A stretch of 14,676 bases of DNA from JAAZMA01 sp036720245 (GTDB taxonomy: Bacteria > Bacillota > Clostridia > Tissierellales > Tepidimicrobiaceae), in the NCBI GenBank assembly GCA_036720245.1, contig DAIMNI010000057.1:1-14676 (forward strand). The letters are read 5' to 3'. Every line of letters begins with the position of its first letter. The stretch's first letter is position 1. Of this stretch, positions 7,325-13,945 are shown one piece after another. The notes under the pieces were generated by a model. The model was not told where the DNA came from, made no database searches, and saw only the letters and a program-made list of their open reading frames with translations. The position numbers and the translations under genes were made by a program.

Positions 7325-8161
7325 GTGGCACGGGTAAATAGAATAGAATACTATGGGGCTTATTATCACGTAATTCAAAGAGGTGTGAATCAGGAACACA
7401 TATTTCAAAATCCTGGAGATAAATCTCACTTACTGGAGATACTATCAGATTCTAAGGAGCAGTACGATTTCAAATTGTTCGCCTATGTAATAATGGATAA
7501 TCATTATCATTTGCTAATTCAGACTCTAAATATACCTATAAGCAAAATCATGCATCAGGTGAATATGAAATATGCAGTATATTATAATACAAAATATGAA
7601 AGAGTAGGACATGTTTTTGAAAATAGATATAAAGGAATTTTGGTTCAAGATGATACTTATTTTATTACCTTAATTAAATACATACACAATAATCCAGTAG
7701 CTGCAGGAATTTGTAATTCAATGGAAGAGTATAAATGGAGTAGTGATTTGTTTTATAGAATAAATATTGGTAATATGGTAGATATAGATGAATTTTTAAA
7801 TATGTTTTCATCTAATCGACTAAAAGCTATTGAAAGATATATAGAATTAATGGAAGAGGATAATATAGATCAGGAGATTATGGTGGAATTATATGAGAAT
7901 AGTGATATTATTGGAACGGATGAATTTATAAGAAAAATAACTATGGGAGAAGGGGCAAAAGAATCTTTAGATGAAATTTTACTAAAAACCTGTTCTAATC
8001 CTCAAGACTTTGAATTAATAAAATCAGGATCTAGATTGCGATATTTGACAGAGTATAAGAAGGAATATATATATTTAGCTCAAGAAACTGGCTATAATAA
8101 TGTAGATATAGGTAGAAATATAGGAATAACAAGCCAAGCTGTACAAAATTTAATAAAATAA
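7325..8161 (+). CDS. REP-associated tyrosine transposase (RAYT), Y1/HUH family
   Basis: This 278-residue protein of the IS200/IS605-like Y1 transposase superfamily should nick single-stranded DNA at hairpins. The N-terminal signature YYGAYYHVIQRG (9-20) opens the domain. The HUH motif is H60-Y61-H62 in MDNHYHLLIQT. The usual candidate for the catalytic tyrosine is Y119 in KYIHNNPVAAGI (118-129). Residues about 240-278 (EYIYLAQETGYNNVDIGRNI, then GITSQAVQNLI) resemble a DnaA/HTH-type DNA-binding extension often seen in RAYTs. The GTG start is supported by GGGAGGG (7312-7318). The gene sits between two copies of a palindrome identical over 47 bp, and its own stop lies within the right copy. The frame and motifs are intact, so activity is plausible. 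It separates livF from the peptidase gene and looks like an insertion into a former operon. Confidence 0.92.
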   Translation: MARVNRIEYYGAYYHVIQRGVNQEHIFQNPGDKSHLLEILSDSKEQYDFKLFAYVIMDNHYHLLIQTLNIPISKIMHQVNMKYAVYYNTKYERVGHVFENRYKGILVQDDTYFITLIKYIHNNPVAAGICNSMEEYKWSSDLFYRINIGNMVDIDEFLNMFSSNRLKAIERYIELMEEDNIDQEIMVELYENSDIIGTDEFIRKITMGEGAKESLDEILLKTCSNPQDFELIKSGSRLRYLTEYKKEYIYLAQETGYNNVDIGRNIGITSQAVQNLIK

Positions 8162-8204
8162 CTTACATTTAGGGGGACTGTCCCCCTAAATGTAAGTTAT
8201 TTTA
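8154..8204. repeat. Long perfect palindrome, right copy flanking the RAYT gene
   Basis: Two 25-base arms (8154-8178 and 8180-8204) are perfectly complementary around a single T. Its inner 47 bases match the left copy exactly. The left arm covers the last codons and stop of the transposase gene. The right arm ends at the first A of the AAGGGGAGG ribosome binding site of the next gene, so folding of the RNA could influence translation of the peptidase. Confidence 0.9.
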
Positions 8205-8217
8205 AGGGGAGGATATT

Positions 8218-9177
8218 ATGAAAGAAATAAGGTTTACGGATATTGATAGTATAAAGGTGGGCAATGCACAAAATTTAAAGGCTGCTACTGGTTGTACAGT
8301 AATTATATGTGAAGAAGGGGCTACTGGAGGGGTAGATGTGAGGGGTGGCTCTCCTGGCACTAGGGAGACAGATTTATTAAGACCAGAAAATCTAGTAGAT
8401 AAAATCCATGCTGTGGTATTGTCTGGAGGTTCTGCCTTTGGATTAGATGCTGCATCAGGGGTTATGAAATATTTAGAGGAAAATGATATTGGCTTTGATG
8501 TGCAGGTTACAAAGGTTCCCATAGTATGTAGTGCGGTTTTATTTGATTTAGTGGTGGGAGATTATAATGTAAGGCCAGATTTTGATATGGGTTATAGTGC
8601 AGCAAAGAATGCAAATAATAAGGAAATCCAAAGTGGCAATATAGGCGCAGGTACAGGTGCTACGGTAGGGAAACTTTTAGGTGTGGGAAGGGCAATGAAG
8701 GGTGGACTGGGTTCCTATGCTGTTCAGGTTGGAGATTTGAAAGTAGGAGCTATTGTGGCGGTGAATTGCTTAGGGGATGTAATAGATCCTAAAACTGGGA
8801 AAATATTGGCAGGTTTATTAGATGAAAAGGGTGAAAAATTAATTGGAACAGAAAATATATTGATAGAGAATTATAATGAAAGGAAAAATATTTTTAGCGG
8901 TAATACTACTATTGGAGTAGTAGCCACCAATGGGATATTTACAAAGGCGGAGGCCAATAAATTAGCATCTATGTCCCATAATGGCTATGCTAGAGCCATG
9001 CGCCCAGCCCATACTATATTTGATGGGGATACTATATTTACTATGGCTACAGGAAAAGTGGAGGCGGATATAAATGTGGTAGGATTATTAGCAGCTAGAA
9101 CAATGGAAATGGCAATAGTAGATGCTATAAAATCTGCTAAATCAGCCTTTGGATTTAAGGCTTGGGGGAATGTCTAG
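8218..9177 (+). CDS. P1 family peptidase (DmpA / NylC-like, peptidase family S58)
   Basis: This 319-residue member of the N-terminal-nucleophile-like P1 family includes D-aminopeptidase DmpA, beta-peptidyl aminopeptidases and nylon-oligomer hydrolase NylC. Visible motifs are GCTVIICEEGATGGVDVRGG (25-44), GTRETDLL (47-54), VVLSGGSAFGLDAASGV (66-82), GNIGAGTGATVGK (140-152), AIVAVNCLGDVIDP (178-191) and GNTTIGVVATNG (228-239). By analogy with NylC, self-cleavage should fall between N229 and T230, making T230 the nucleophile of the small subunit. It has no signal peptide, so it acts in the cytoplasm. The physiological substrate is not known for most members. The ATG is supported by AAGGGGAGG (8204-8212). 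It may once have been the last gene of the liv transcript, and peptide hydrolysis would fit with amino acid import, but that is inference. Confidence 0.9.
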   Translation: MKEIRFTDIDSIKVGNAQNLKAATGCTVIICEEGATGGVDVRGGSPGTRETDLLRPENLVDKIHAVVLSGGSAFGLDAASGVMKYLEENDIGFDVQVTKVPIVCSAVLFDLVVGDYNVRPDFDMGYSAAKNANNKEIQSGNIGAGTGATVGKLLGVGRAMKGGLGSYAVQVGDLKVGAIVAVNCLGDVIDPKTGKILAGLLDEKGEKLIGTENILIENYNERKNIFSGNTTIGVVATNGIFTKAEANKLASMSHNGYARAMRPAHTIFDGDTIFTMATGKVEADINVVGLLAARTMEMAIVDAIKSAKSAFGFKAWGNV

Positions 9178-9202
9178 GATGGCAACTATACCATAATTTG
9201 GT

Positions 9203-9240
9203 AGTGCACCAGGGACTGTCCCCCTAAGTGTAAGTTATTT
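9203..9240. repeat. Partial, chimeric copy of the palindrome family
   Basis: The left part TGCACCAGGGAC (9205-9216) is identical to the left arm of the repeat at 227-238. From the core onward, GGGACTGTCCCCCTAAGTGTAAGTTATTT (split here as 9212-9225 and 9226-9240) follows the right arm of the RAYT palindromes with one change (A to G at 9229). The two halves no longer pair with each other. It lies between the convergent peptidase and chemotaxis genes. Confidence 0.7.
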
Positions 9241-9249
9241 GGATTATTT

Positions 9250-10437
9250 CTAAAATTTTATATTTCCAATTAAAATCTGTAATTCCTCTGCAAGTCTTGC
9301 TAAATCCTCTGTGGATGAGGTGATTTCTTCCATAGCTGCCATTTGTTCTTCTGAGGCTGCGGAGGAATTTTCTATTTGGGTTGCAATATTTTTGCTCATA
9401 TCCTCTACAGAATAGGAGGAATCCACTAATGAGTTTACATATTTTTCTGCGCTAATTGTAGACTGAGCTACTTCATTAATTCCATTAGATATTTTATCTA
9501 TTAATCTTACAATCTCGTCAAAGGTTTCTTTAGTTTCATTTACCTTTACAATTCCTGTTTTTACTTCTTCTTCCCCAAATTCCATATTATTATTGGCTTC
9601 TTCTATTAAATTATTATTATTTACTATAAGCAAATATATTTCTTCTGTGGATTTTTGGGTTTGTTCTGCTAATTTTCTAATTTCATCAGCTACTACAGCA
9701 AATCCCCTACCATATTCTCCAGCTCTTGCTGCCTCAATGGCTGCATTTAATGCGAGTAAATTAGTTTGTTCTGCCACCTCCTGGATCATCTCTAATATCT
9801 GATTCATTTCCCTAGAACTGGCACTAATATTATTTAAGGAACCCTTTACATTATTGGTACTATTATTAATATTTCTCATTTGTACTATTACTTCATCTAT
9901 TTTTTCTTTACCTAAACTTGCATTATGGTTTACGTCTTTAGATAGTTTTTCCACAGAATTTGTTTCTTTAGCCGCACTTTCTACTTGTTTAGATATATCT
10001 TCAATGGAGGAGGTAATATTTAAAATTTCCCTTAATTGTTTATTGGAATCCTCTGATATACCTCCAGAAGATTCGGCAATATTAGTAGCAGCTGCAGTAG
10101 ATTCTTCTGCTATGGCAGATAATTCTTCAGAGGATGCTGCCACCTGTTGGGAGGATCCTTGAATTTCATTGGCAAAATTCCTCATATTATCTATCACTGT
10201 TTGAAGGGAGTTGGCCATGGTGCCCATTTCATCTTTTCTTTTAATTAAATTTTCATCTATATTTTCCCTTAAATCTAATTGAGCTAATTTATAGGATTGT
10301 TCTGTGACTAATTTAATGGGTTTTGTAAGATTTCTACTAAATAATAATGAAAATACTACTCCTATTATAATTGCTACAAATATTGCAATTAATAAGGTAA
10401 ATTTCAAGGCCTGATTCACCTTTTTTAATTTTCTCAT
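9250..10437 (-). pseudogene. Methyl-accepting chemotaxis protein, C-terminal fragment (TM2, HAMP, signalling domain)
   Basis: This is the 3' portion of a chemoreceptor gene out of frame with its N-terminal part. From the ATG at 10437 it encodes 395 residues. Residues 10-33 are the second membrane helix (ALKFTLLIAIFVAIIIGVVF); residues about 34-90 are HAMP (SRNLTKPIKLVTEQSYKLAQ onward). The rest is a long coiled-coil cytoplasmic domain that bends at the hyperconserved tip EQTNLLALNAAIEAARAGEY, then GRGFAVVADEIRKLAE, which contacts CheA and CheW. This frame meets a TAG four codons upstream of the ATG, and no ribosome binding site precedes that ATG, so independent translation is doubtful. The transduction half is intact, so the break is likely recent. 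A sequencing error is possible but does not explain the missing sensor segment described for the other fragment. Confidence 0.85.
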
Positions 10438-11200
10438 CGATTTCTGCTACACCATTTTTGTATTGAGCAGGTACCCTATTTTGTAGATTAGAAAAATTAA
10501 TGGTGTTTTTATTTCCGACATCTTTAGATGTACGATTAACTACTGTAGGGTGGGCAATTACATCCGCAGCATCATTAAGTACAAAGGCAAAGCCCTCATC
10601 TCCTGCCTTAATATTTTCCGCCATATCATAAAAATCCTTGGCAGGCCTGTAGCCTACAATAACACCCATAACTTTATTTTCATATTTAATAGGTGCTGAA
10701 ACAATCATATCTATATTTCCAGTAGCATTATTAAGAGTAGGCTCTGAAAAATAAGATATTCCACTTTTAGCAGTTTTAAAATAATCGTCCCCCTTGATAT
10801 TTAATACTGTACCATTGTCCAGTATTAAATTTCCTTCTGTATCGGCAATTCCAATTCTAGTAAATTGTAAAGCTACTCTTTCTTTAGTAAGTAAATCTAG
10901 TTTTTCACTTTGGCTAACTTCAGGATTTCCTATTAGCTCTAAAACCCCTAAGGTTTCAATGGAATTAGCATAGGATTTTATTTGTTCATTGACTAAACTT
11001 GCAGAGTCTAAAGCTTTATTCAAAAGCATTTGATTGGAGGAGTCTATAAGAGAATTCCGTGCGATAAAATAGGAAACTGACCCTAGAGCCAAAGTTAGGA
11101 CTACAAGTATGAAAGTGGTGGAAATTATCATTCCTTTACCAATACTTTTTTCACTAATTTTCCCTTTAGTATTATTTACATTAGATTTTCCTTTTAACAT
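10337..11200 (-). pseudogene. Methyl-accepting chemotaxis protein, N-terminal fragment (TM1 and Cache sensor)
   Basis: This is the 5' portion of the same chemoreceptor gene. The start chosen is the ATG at 11200 (MLKGKSNVNN), because AAAAAGGGGA (complement of 11211-11220) lies at the right distance; an upstream ATG at 11236 has no such site. A short cytoplasmic tail is followed by the first membrane helix (MIISTTFILVVLTLALGSVS) and an extracellular double-Cache sensor with typical features: SASLVNEQIKSYANSIETL, GIADTEGNLILDNG, DDYFKTAKSG, DMIVSAPIKY, GFAFVLNDAADVIAHPTV. After KIKKGESGLEIY the frame leaves family sequence and ends in 17 unrelated residues (LINCNICSNY onward). The last Cache strands and the second membrane helix are absent in this frame. 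If translated, it would be a membrane-anchored sensor without output. Confidence 0.85.
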
Positions 11201-11241
11201 AAAGATTTCATCCCCTTTTTTAAAAACTATGTACAACTTCT

Positions 11242-11247
11242 ATTATA
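11242..11247 (-). promoter_or_regulatory. Probable -10 element of the chemoreceptor gene
   Basis: On the minus strand the sequence reads GGGTATAATAGA, giving a perfect TATAAT about 42 bases before the ATG at 11200. No good -35 lies 16-18 bases further upstream. I also do not find the sigma-D (flagellar) pattern often used for chemotaxis genes. Confidence 0.4.
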
Positions 11248-11352
11248 CCCTATAATTAGACAAAAGTTTTTAAAATCCTCATCATTTTTTAAAAAAATGA
11301 AAAAGACACAATATTGTAACTAGGATGTAAACTATTAAAGGATTATATAGTA

Positions 11353-11358
11353 TATAAT
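11353..11358 (+). promoter_or_regulatory. Probable -10 element upstream of the SLH protein gene
   Basis: TATAAT occurs 29 bases before the ATG at 11387 in an A+T-rich stretch, followed by AAGGGGG as ribosome binding site. The -35 region is poor (AACTAT at 11330-11335). The 150-base divergent gap also holds a 9-bp A+T palindrome at 11282-11300 between this site and the chemoreceptor -10. Confidence 0.35.
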
Positions 11359-11386
11359 AGAATTAATAGATTTAAGGGGGTGTACT

Positions 11387-12235
11387 ATGAGGAAATTTAT
11401 GTCTATTCTATTAATGCTTGCCTTATTGTCTTTAGCCTATCCCGTTTCGGCAAATATGGGGGATAAATTGGCTAATCATTGGGCAAAAAGTGAGATTCAA
11501 GAGGAATTTCTATTACATTATTTTCCTTACTTAGCTAAAGAGGATTTTAAAAATTTTAGCCCCAATAGTCCTATTAAGGAAAATGAATTTTTATTATCTT
11601 TCACCTCACTACTTAAAAATCAGGGCTATACTAATAATGAATTAGGTTGGAATGTAGATTTAGGTAGAGGGCAGATGGCAAGGATAATAGGAGGAAAATT
11701 ATTAGAAGAAAATATTATTGAAATTGGAAGTAAAGACCCAAGTTTTATTGACATAAAAGATAGACCTATAGAAGAACAAAATAGCATAAAGGCCCTATAT
11801 AATGCAGAAATCATAGAGGGAGAAAATAGTACTAAATATAATCCTACTAGATCAGCTACGCAGGCAGAAGCTATAGTATTATTACAAAGGGTGGAGAAAG
11901 TATTGGATAAAAATGCTATTCCCTTTAAATTGTCAGGAATAGTACAAACTTATTCTGGGAATGAAGGGATAATTGTTAAGGAAAATTCAAATAAAATAGT
12001 ACTAAGCATTACTAAATCTTTTCCCACACCAGGATATAATATGGAAGTAGAAAAAATTACAAATGCTAAAGATAATTATAAAGTACATTTAAATATAACT
12101 CCCCCACCAAAAGATAGTGAGCAATTACAAGTAATTACCTTTAAAACCATCACCATTGAAATTGACAAAAAAGATATTAACCCTCCATATATTTTTATAT
12201 TGGAGGGCAGTTTTTTGTCAAAAAGTTGGGATTAA
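11387..12235 (+). CDS. Exported SLH-domain protein with PrcB_C-like C-terminal domain
   Basis: This 282-residue exported protein has a signal peptide at residues 1-22 (cleavage probably after VSA). Residues 24-168 contain degenerate S-layer homology repeats: LANHWAKSEIQEEF (28-41); NVDLGRGQMARIIGGKLLEE (89-108); FIDIKDRPIEEQNSIKALYN (120-139) with EIIEGENSTKYNPTRSATQA, then EAIVLLQRV. Such repeats bind pyruvylated secondary wall polymers. Residues about 183-260 resemble the PrcB_C domain, with the marks PTPGYNMEVEKI (213-224), YKVHLNITPPP (231-241) and VITFKTITIEI (249-259). That domain is known from the PrcB inhibitor of the PrtP protease complex in Treponema, but the role here is unknown. 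AAGGGGG precedes the ATG. Oddly, residues 265-282 are encoded by a terminator hairpin, so the natural C terminus may have been near residue 262. Confidence 0.8.
   Translation: MRKFMSILLMLALLSLAYPVSANMGDKLANHWAKSEIQEEFLLHYFPYLAKEDFKNFSPNSPIKENEFLLSFTSLLKNQGYTNNELGWNVDLGRGQMARIIGGKLLEENIIEIGSKDPSFIDIKDRPIEEQNSIKALYNAEIIEGENSTKYNPTRSATQAEAIVLLQRVEKVLDKNAIPFKLSGIVQTYSGNEGIIVKENSNKIVLSITKSFPTPGYNMEVEKITNAKDNYKVHLNITPPPKDSEQLQVITFKTITIEIDKKDINPPYIFILEGSFLSKSWD
12181..12216 (+). terminator. Intrinsic terminator overlapping the end of the SLH protein gene
   Basis: CCCTCCA (12181-12187) pairs with TGGAGGG (12201-12207). The stem extends by four A-T pairs past one bulged T, and the T-run TTTTTT (12211-12216) follows after CAG. 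The whole element lies inside the annotated reading frame, which stops only at 12235. Terminators normally lie beyond the stop codon. Confidence 0.82.
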
Positions 12236-12246
12236 TGTGATATAAT
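12215..12246 (+). promoter_or_regulatory. Promoter of the murJ-like gene (extended -10)
   Basis: TATAAT at 12241-12246 is preceded by TGA, giving an extended -10. The only good -35 match, TTGTCA at 12215-12220, is 20 bases upstream, which is longer than ideal and overlaps the T-tract of the preceding terminator. The extended -10 could compensate. The ATG lies 35 bases downstream. Confidence 0.5.
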
Positions 12247-12280
12247 ATATAATTATAATAAAGAATAAAGGGGAATTAAT

Positions 12281-13831
12281 ATGACAAATACCCAGAAATT
12301 AGCACAATCAGCTGCTATGATTGCCATATTTACTTTAATTAGTAAATTTTTAGGATTTTTAAGAGAGATTTTAATAGCCTATACCTATGGTTCTGGTTAT
12401 GAAACAGACACCTATTTTTTAGCCATGACCGCTACAGTGATTATAATGTCCATTGTAGGTGCAGCATTAAATACTACTTTAATTCCTATTTTTAGTGAAA
12501 TAGACCGGAAAAAAGGGAAAGAAGGCAAATTAAAATTTTTAAATAACACATTAAATATGATATTTTTCCTAACTGTAATTTTGGCTCTTTTAGGATTCTT
12601 TCTATCACCTGTGGTAATCAAGATATTAGCCAGGGGATTTGAAGGAGAACAATTTAAATTGGCAGTAAAATTAAATCGGATAGGCCTTCCAATAATCATA
12701 TTCTTAGGCTTTACCTATGTATTTTCCGGATACTTACATAGTAGTGAAATCTTTGGGCCTCCAGCCATAATGGGTCTTCCTTATAATTTGGTGTTTATTA
12801 TATTTTTAGTGTTTTTTGCAAAAGGCAGTAAAATAGAAGGATTAATGTTAGTGTCTGTAATAGCAGCATCTACTCAGTTTTTAATTCAAGTGCCTGCTAT
12901 TAAACATCAGGGATATAAATACAGTTTAGATATAAATTTAAGGGATCCTTATTTAAAGAAAGCTTTGTTTTTAGTGATTCCCGTATTAATAGGCTCGGCA
13001 GTGAATCAATTAAATATTATAGTAGATAAGACCTTAGCCTCTAGTTTAGTAGAAGGAAGTATTTCAGCCTTAACCTATGCTTCTAAAATAAACGATTTAA
13101 TTATATCTGTATTTGTAATGGCTATTACAACTGTAGTATTTCCCATGTTGTCTAGGGCCTTTAGTGAAGAAAACTATCTACAAGTGAAAAAAATCATGGG
13201 TCTTGGTATAAATATTATCTTAATAATAACTATACCCGCAACTATTGGGATTTTAGTATTAGCAGAGCCTATGGTAAAGATATTCTTTGAAAGGGGAGCT
13301 TTTACAGAAACTGCCACCATAATGACCTCTAAGGCCTTGGTGTTTTATTCCATAGGCTTAATAGGTTCTTCTATTAGAATGTTATTAAATAGGGTCTATT
13401 ACTCTTTTCAAGATACTAGAAGCCCTATGATAAATGGAATTACAGCAGTAGCAGCAAATATTGGCCTAAATTTACTCTTAATAGATTCTATGGGACATGC
13501 AGGTTTGGCACTCGCCACTAGTATTTCTACTACTTTTGCATCTCTATTATTATTTATAAATATACGAAAGCAATTAGGAAAAATTGGCATTAGACAATAT
13601 TTAAATTGCTTCTTTAAATCTTTATTTGCATCTATTATAATGGGTATAGTGGTGTATTTAATCTATTTTAAACTAACTCCACTATTACCAGCCCTGTGGA
13701 TTGTACAATTATTAATGCTATTATTATCTGTAGCTGTGGGGGTAATAGTATATATAATACTTTGCTCTGCACTTGGGATTAAGGAGATTAGGATATTGAT
13801 AAATACACTATTAAAAAAGATTAAGGGATAA
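12281..13831 (+). CDS. murJ: Lipid II flippase MurJ / MviN family
   Basis: This 516-residue polytopic membrane protein of the MOP (MATE-like) superfamily has about 14 hydrophobic helices, the usual number for MurJ. MurJ turns lipid II from the inner to the outer face of the membrane for peptidoglycan synthesis. Family features are AIFTLISKFLGFLREILIAY near residues 15-34, then TYGSGYETDTYFLA; the central segment PVLIGSAVNQLNIIVDKTLA followed by SSLVEGSISALTYASKI; and LAEPMVKIFFERGAFTETAT. The start is supported by AAAGGGGA (12268-12275). Clostridia often carry several paralogs, and some flip other polyprenyl-linked sugars, so the exact lipid is not certain. It is preceded by its own promoter and followed by a palindrome, so it is probably monocistronic. 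Confidence 0.9.
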   Translation: MTNTQKLAQSAAMIAIFTLISKFLGFLREILIAYTYGSGYETDTYFLAMTATVIIMSIVGAALNTTLIPIFSEIDRKKGKEGKLKFLNNTLNMIFFLTVILALLGFFLSPVVIKILARGFEGEQFKLAVKLNRIGLPIIIFLGFTYVFSGYLHSSEIFGPPAIMGLPYNLVFIIFLVFFAKGSKIEGLMLVSVIAASTQFLIQVPAIKHQGYKYSLDINLRDPYLKKALFLVIPVLIGSAVNQLNIIVDKTLASSLVEGSISALTYASKINDLIISVFVMAITTVVFPMLSRAFSEENYLQVKKIMGLGINIILIITIPATIGILVLAEPMVKIFFERGAFTETATIMTSKALVFYSIGLIGSSIRMLLNRVYYSFQDTRSPMINGITAVAANIGLNLLLIDSMGHAGLALATSISTTFASLLLFINIRKQLGKIGIRQYLNCFFKSLFASIIMGIVVYLIYFKLTPLLPALWIVQLLMLLLSVAVGVIVYIILCSALGIKEIRILINTLLKKIKG

Positions 13832-13836
13832 AATGA

Positions 13837-13867
13837 TGCGCCAGAGGGGACGGTTCTCTCTGGCGCA
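13837..13867 (+). repeat. Palindromic repeat with GGGACGGTTCT core, downstream of murJ
   Basis: TGCGCCAGAG (13837-13846) is perfectly inverted as CTCTGGCGCA (13858-13867). The core GGGACGGTTCT (13847-13857) continues the stem with two G-T and two normal pairs, leaving a CGG loop. It starts five bases after the murJ stop. It is the best-folded plus-strand member of the family after the RAYT palindromes and may serve as a 3'-end structure. Confidence 0.7.
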
Positions 13868-13907
13868 ATTAAAATCAAAGAAAAATATACATTAAATATT
13901 CATATTA

Positions 13908-13916
13908 TGATATAAT
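13908..13916 (+). promoter_or_regulatory. Extended -10 promoter element upstream of the pspA-like gene
   Basis: TGATATAAT at 13908-13916 is an extended -10 sequence 30 bases before the GTG start. The -35 position holds only TACATT (13888-13893, 17-base spacer). I see no clear sigma-54 site (GG-N10-GC) of the kind that drives pspA in Proteobacteria. Confidence 0.5.
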
Positions 13917-13945
13917 CTTAATAAGATAAAAGGGAGGGATGATTT

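Larger units (their letters stand above)
7261..8204 (+). mobile_element. RAYT unit: transposase gene with palindromes at both ends
   Basis: The unit is left palindrome, GGGAGGG binding site, transposase gene and right palindrome. The two palindromes are 894 bases apart in phase, so removing one repeat plus the gene would leave livF followed by a single palindrome and then, directly, AAGGGGAGG and the peptidase ATG. I see no short target-site duplication outside the palindromes. Whether the unit moves as a whole, or the gene is a resident that acts on the repeats, cannot be decided here. Confidence 0.6.

Noticed and set aside
819..8161. Nucleotidase, transporter and transposase as one undescribed defence or signalling system
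   Set aside because: The nucleotidase has a signal peptide and its own terminator, the transporter is a canonical liv set, and nothing links them beyond adjacency.
7261..8204. A full IS200/IS605 insertion sequence with a TnpB partner
   Set aside because: No TnpB/IscB-type gene is present, and the protein has RAYT features (longer, YIHNNPV motif, C-terminal HTH-like extension) with palindromes at both ends.
9593..10162. Two plus-strand open frames opposite the chemoreceptor signalling domain
   Set aside because: They have no ribosome binding sites and low-complexity Ser/Leu-rich translations typical of antisense to coiled-coil genes. The minus strand carries clear family motifs.
10337..11236. 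ATG at 11236 as the chemoreceptor start
   Set aside because: No ribosome binding site precedes it. The ATG at 11200 has AAAAAGGGGA at good spacing and begins a typical cytoplasmic tail.
11282..11300. A+T palindrome TCATTTTTT/AAAAAATGA as a functional terminator or operator
   Set aside because: It is pure A+T apart from the ends, lies in a divergent promoter gap, and is within what chance produces in sequence of this composition.
227..13867. The dispersed palindromes as a CRISPR array
   Set aside because: Copies are thousands of bases apart, arms differ, and there are no regularly spaced repeats or cas genes.
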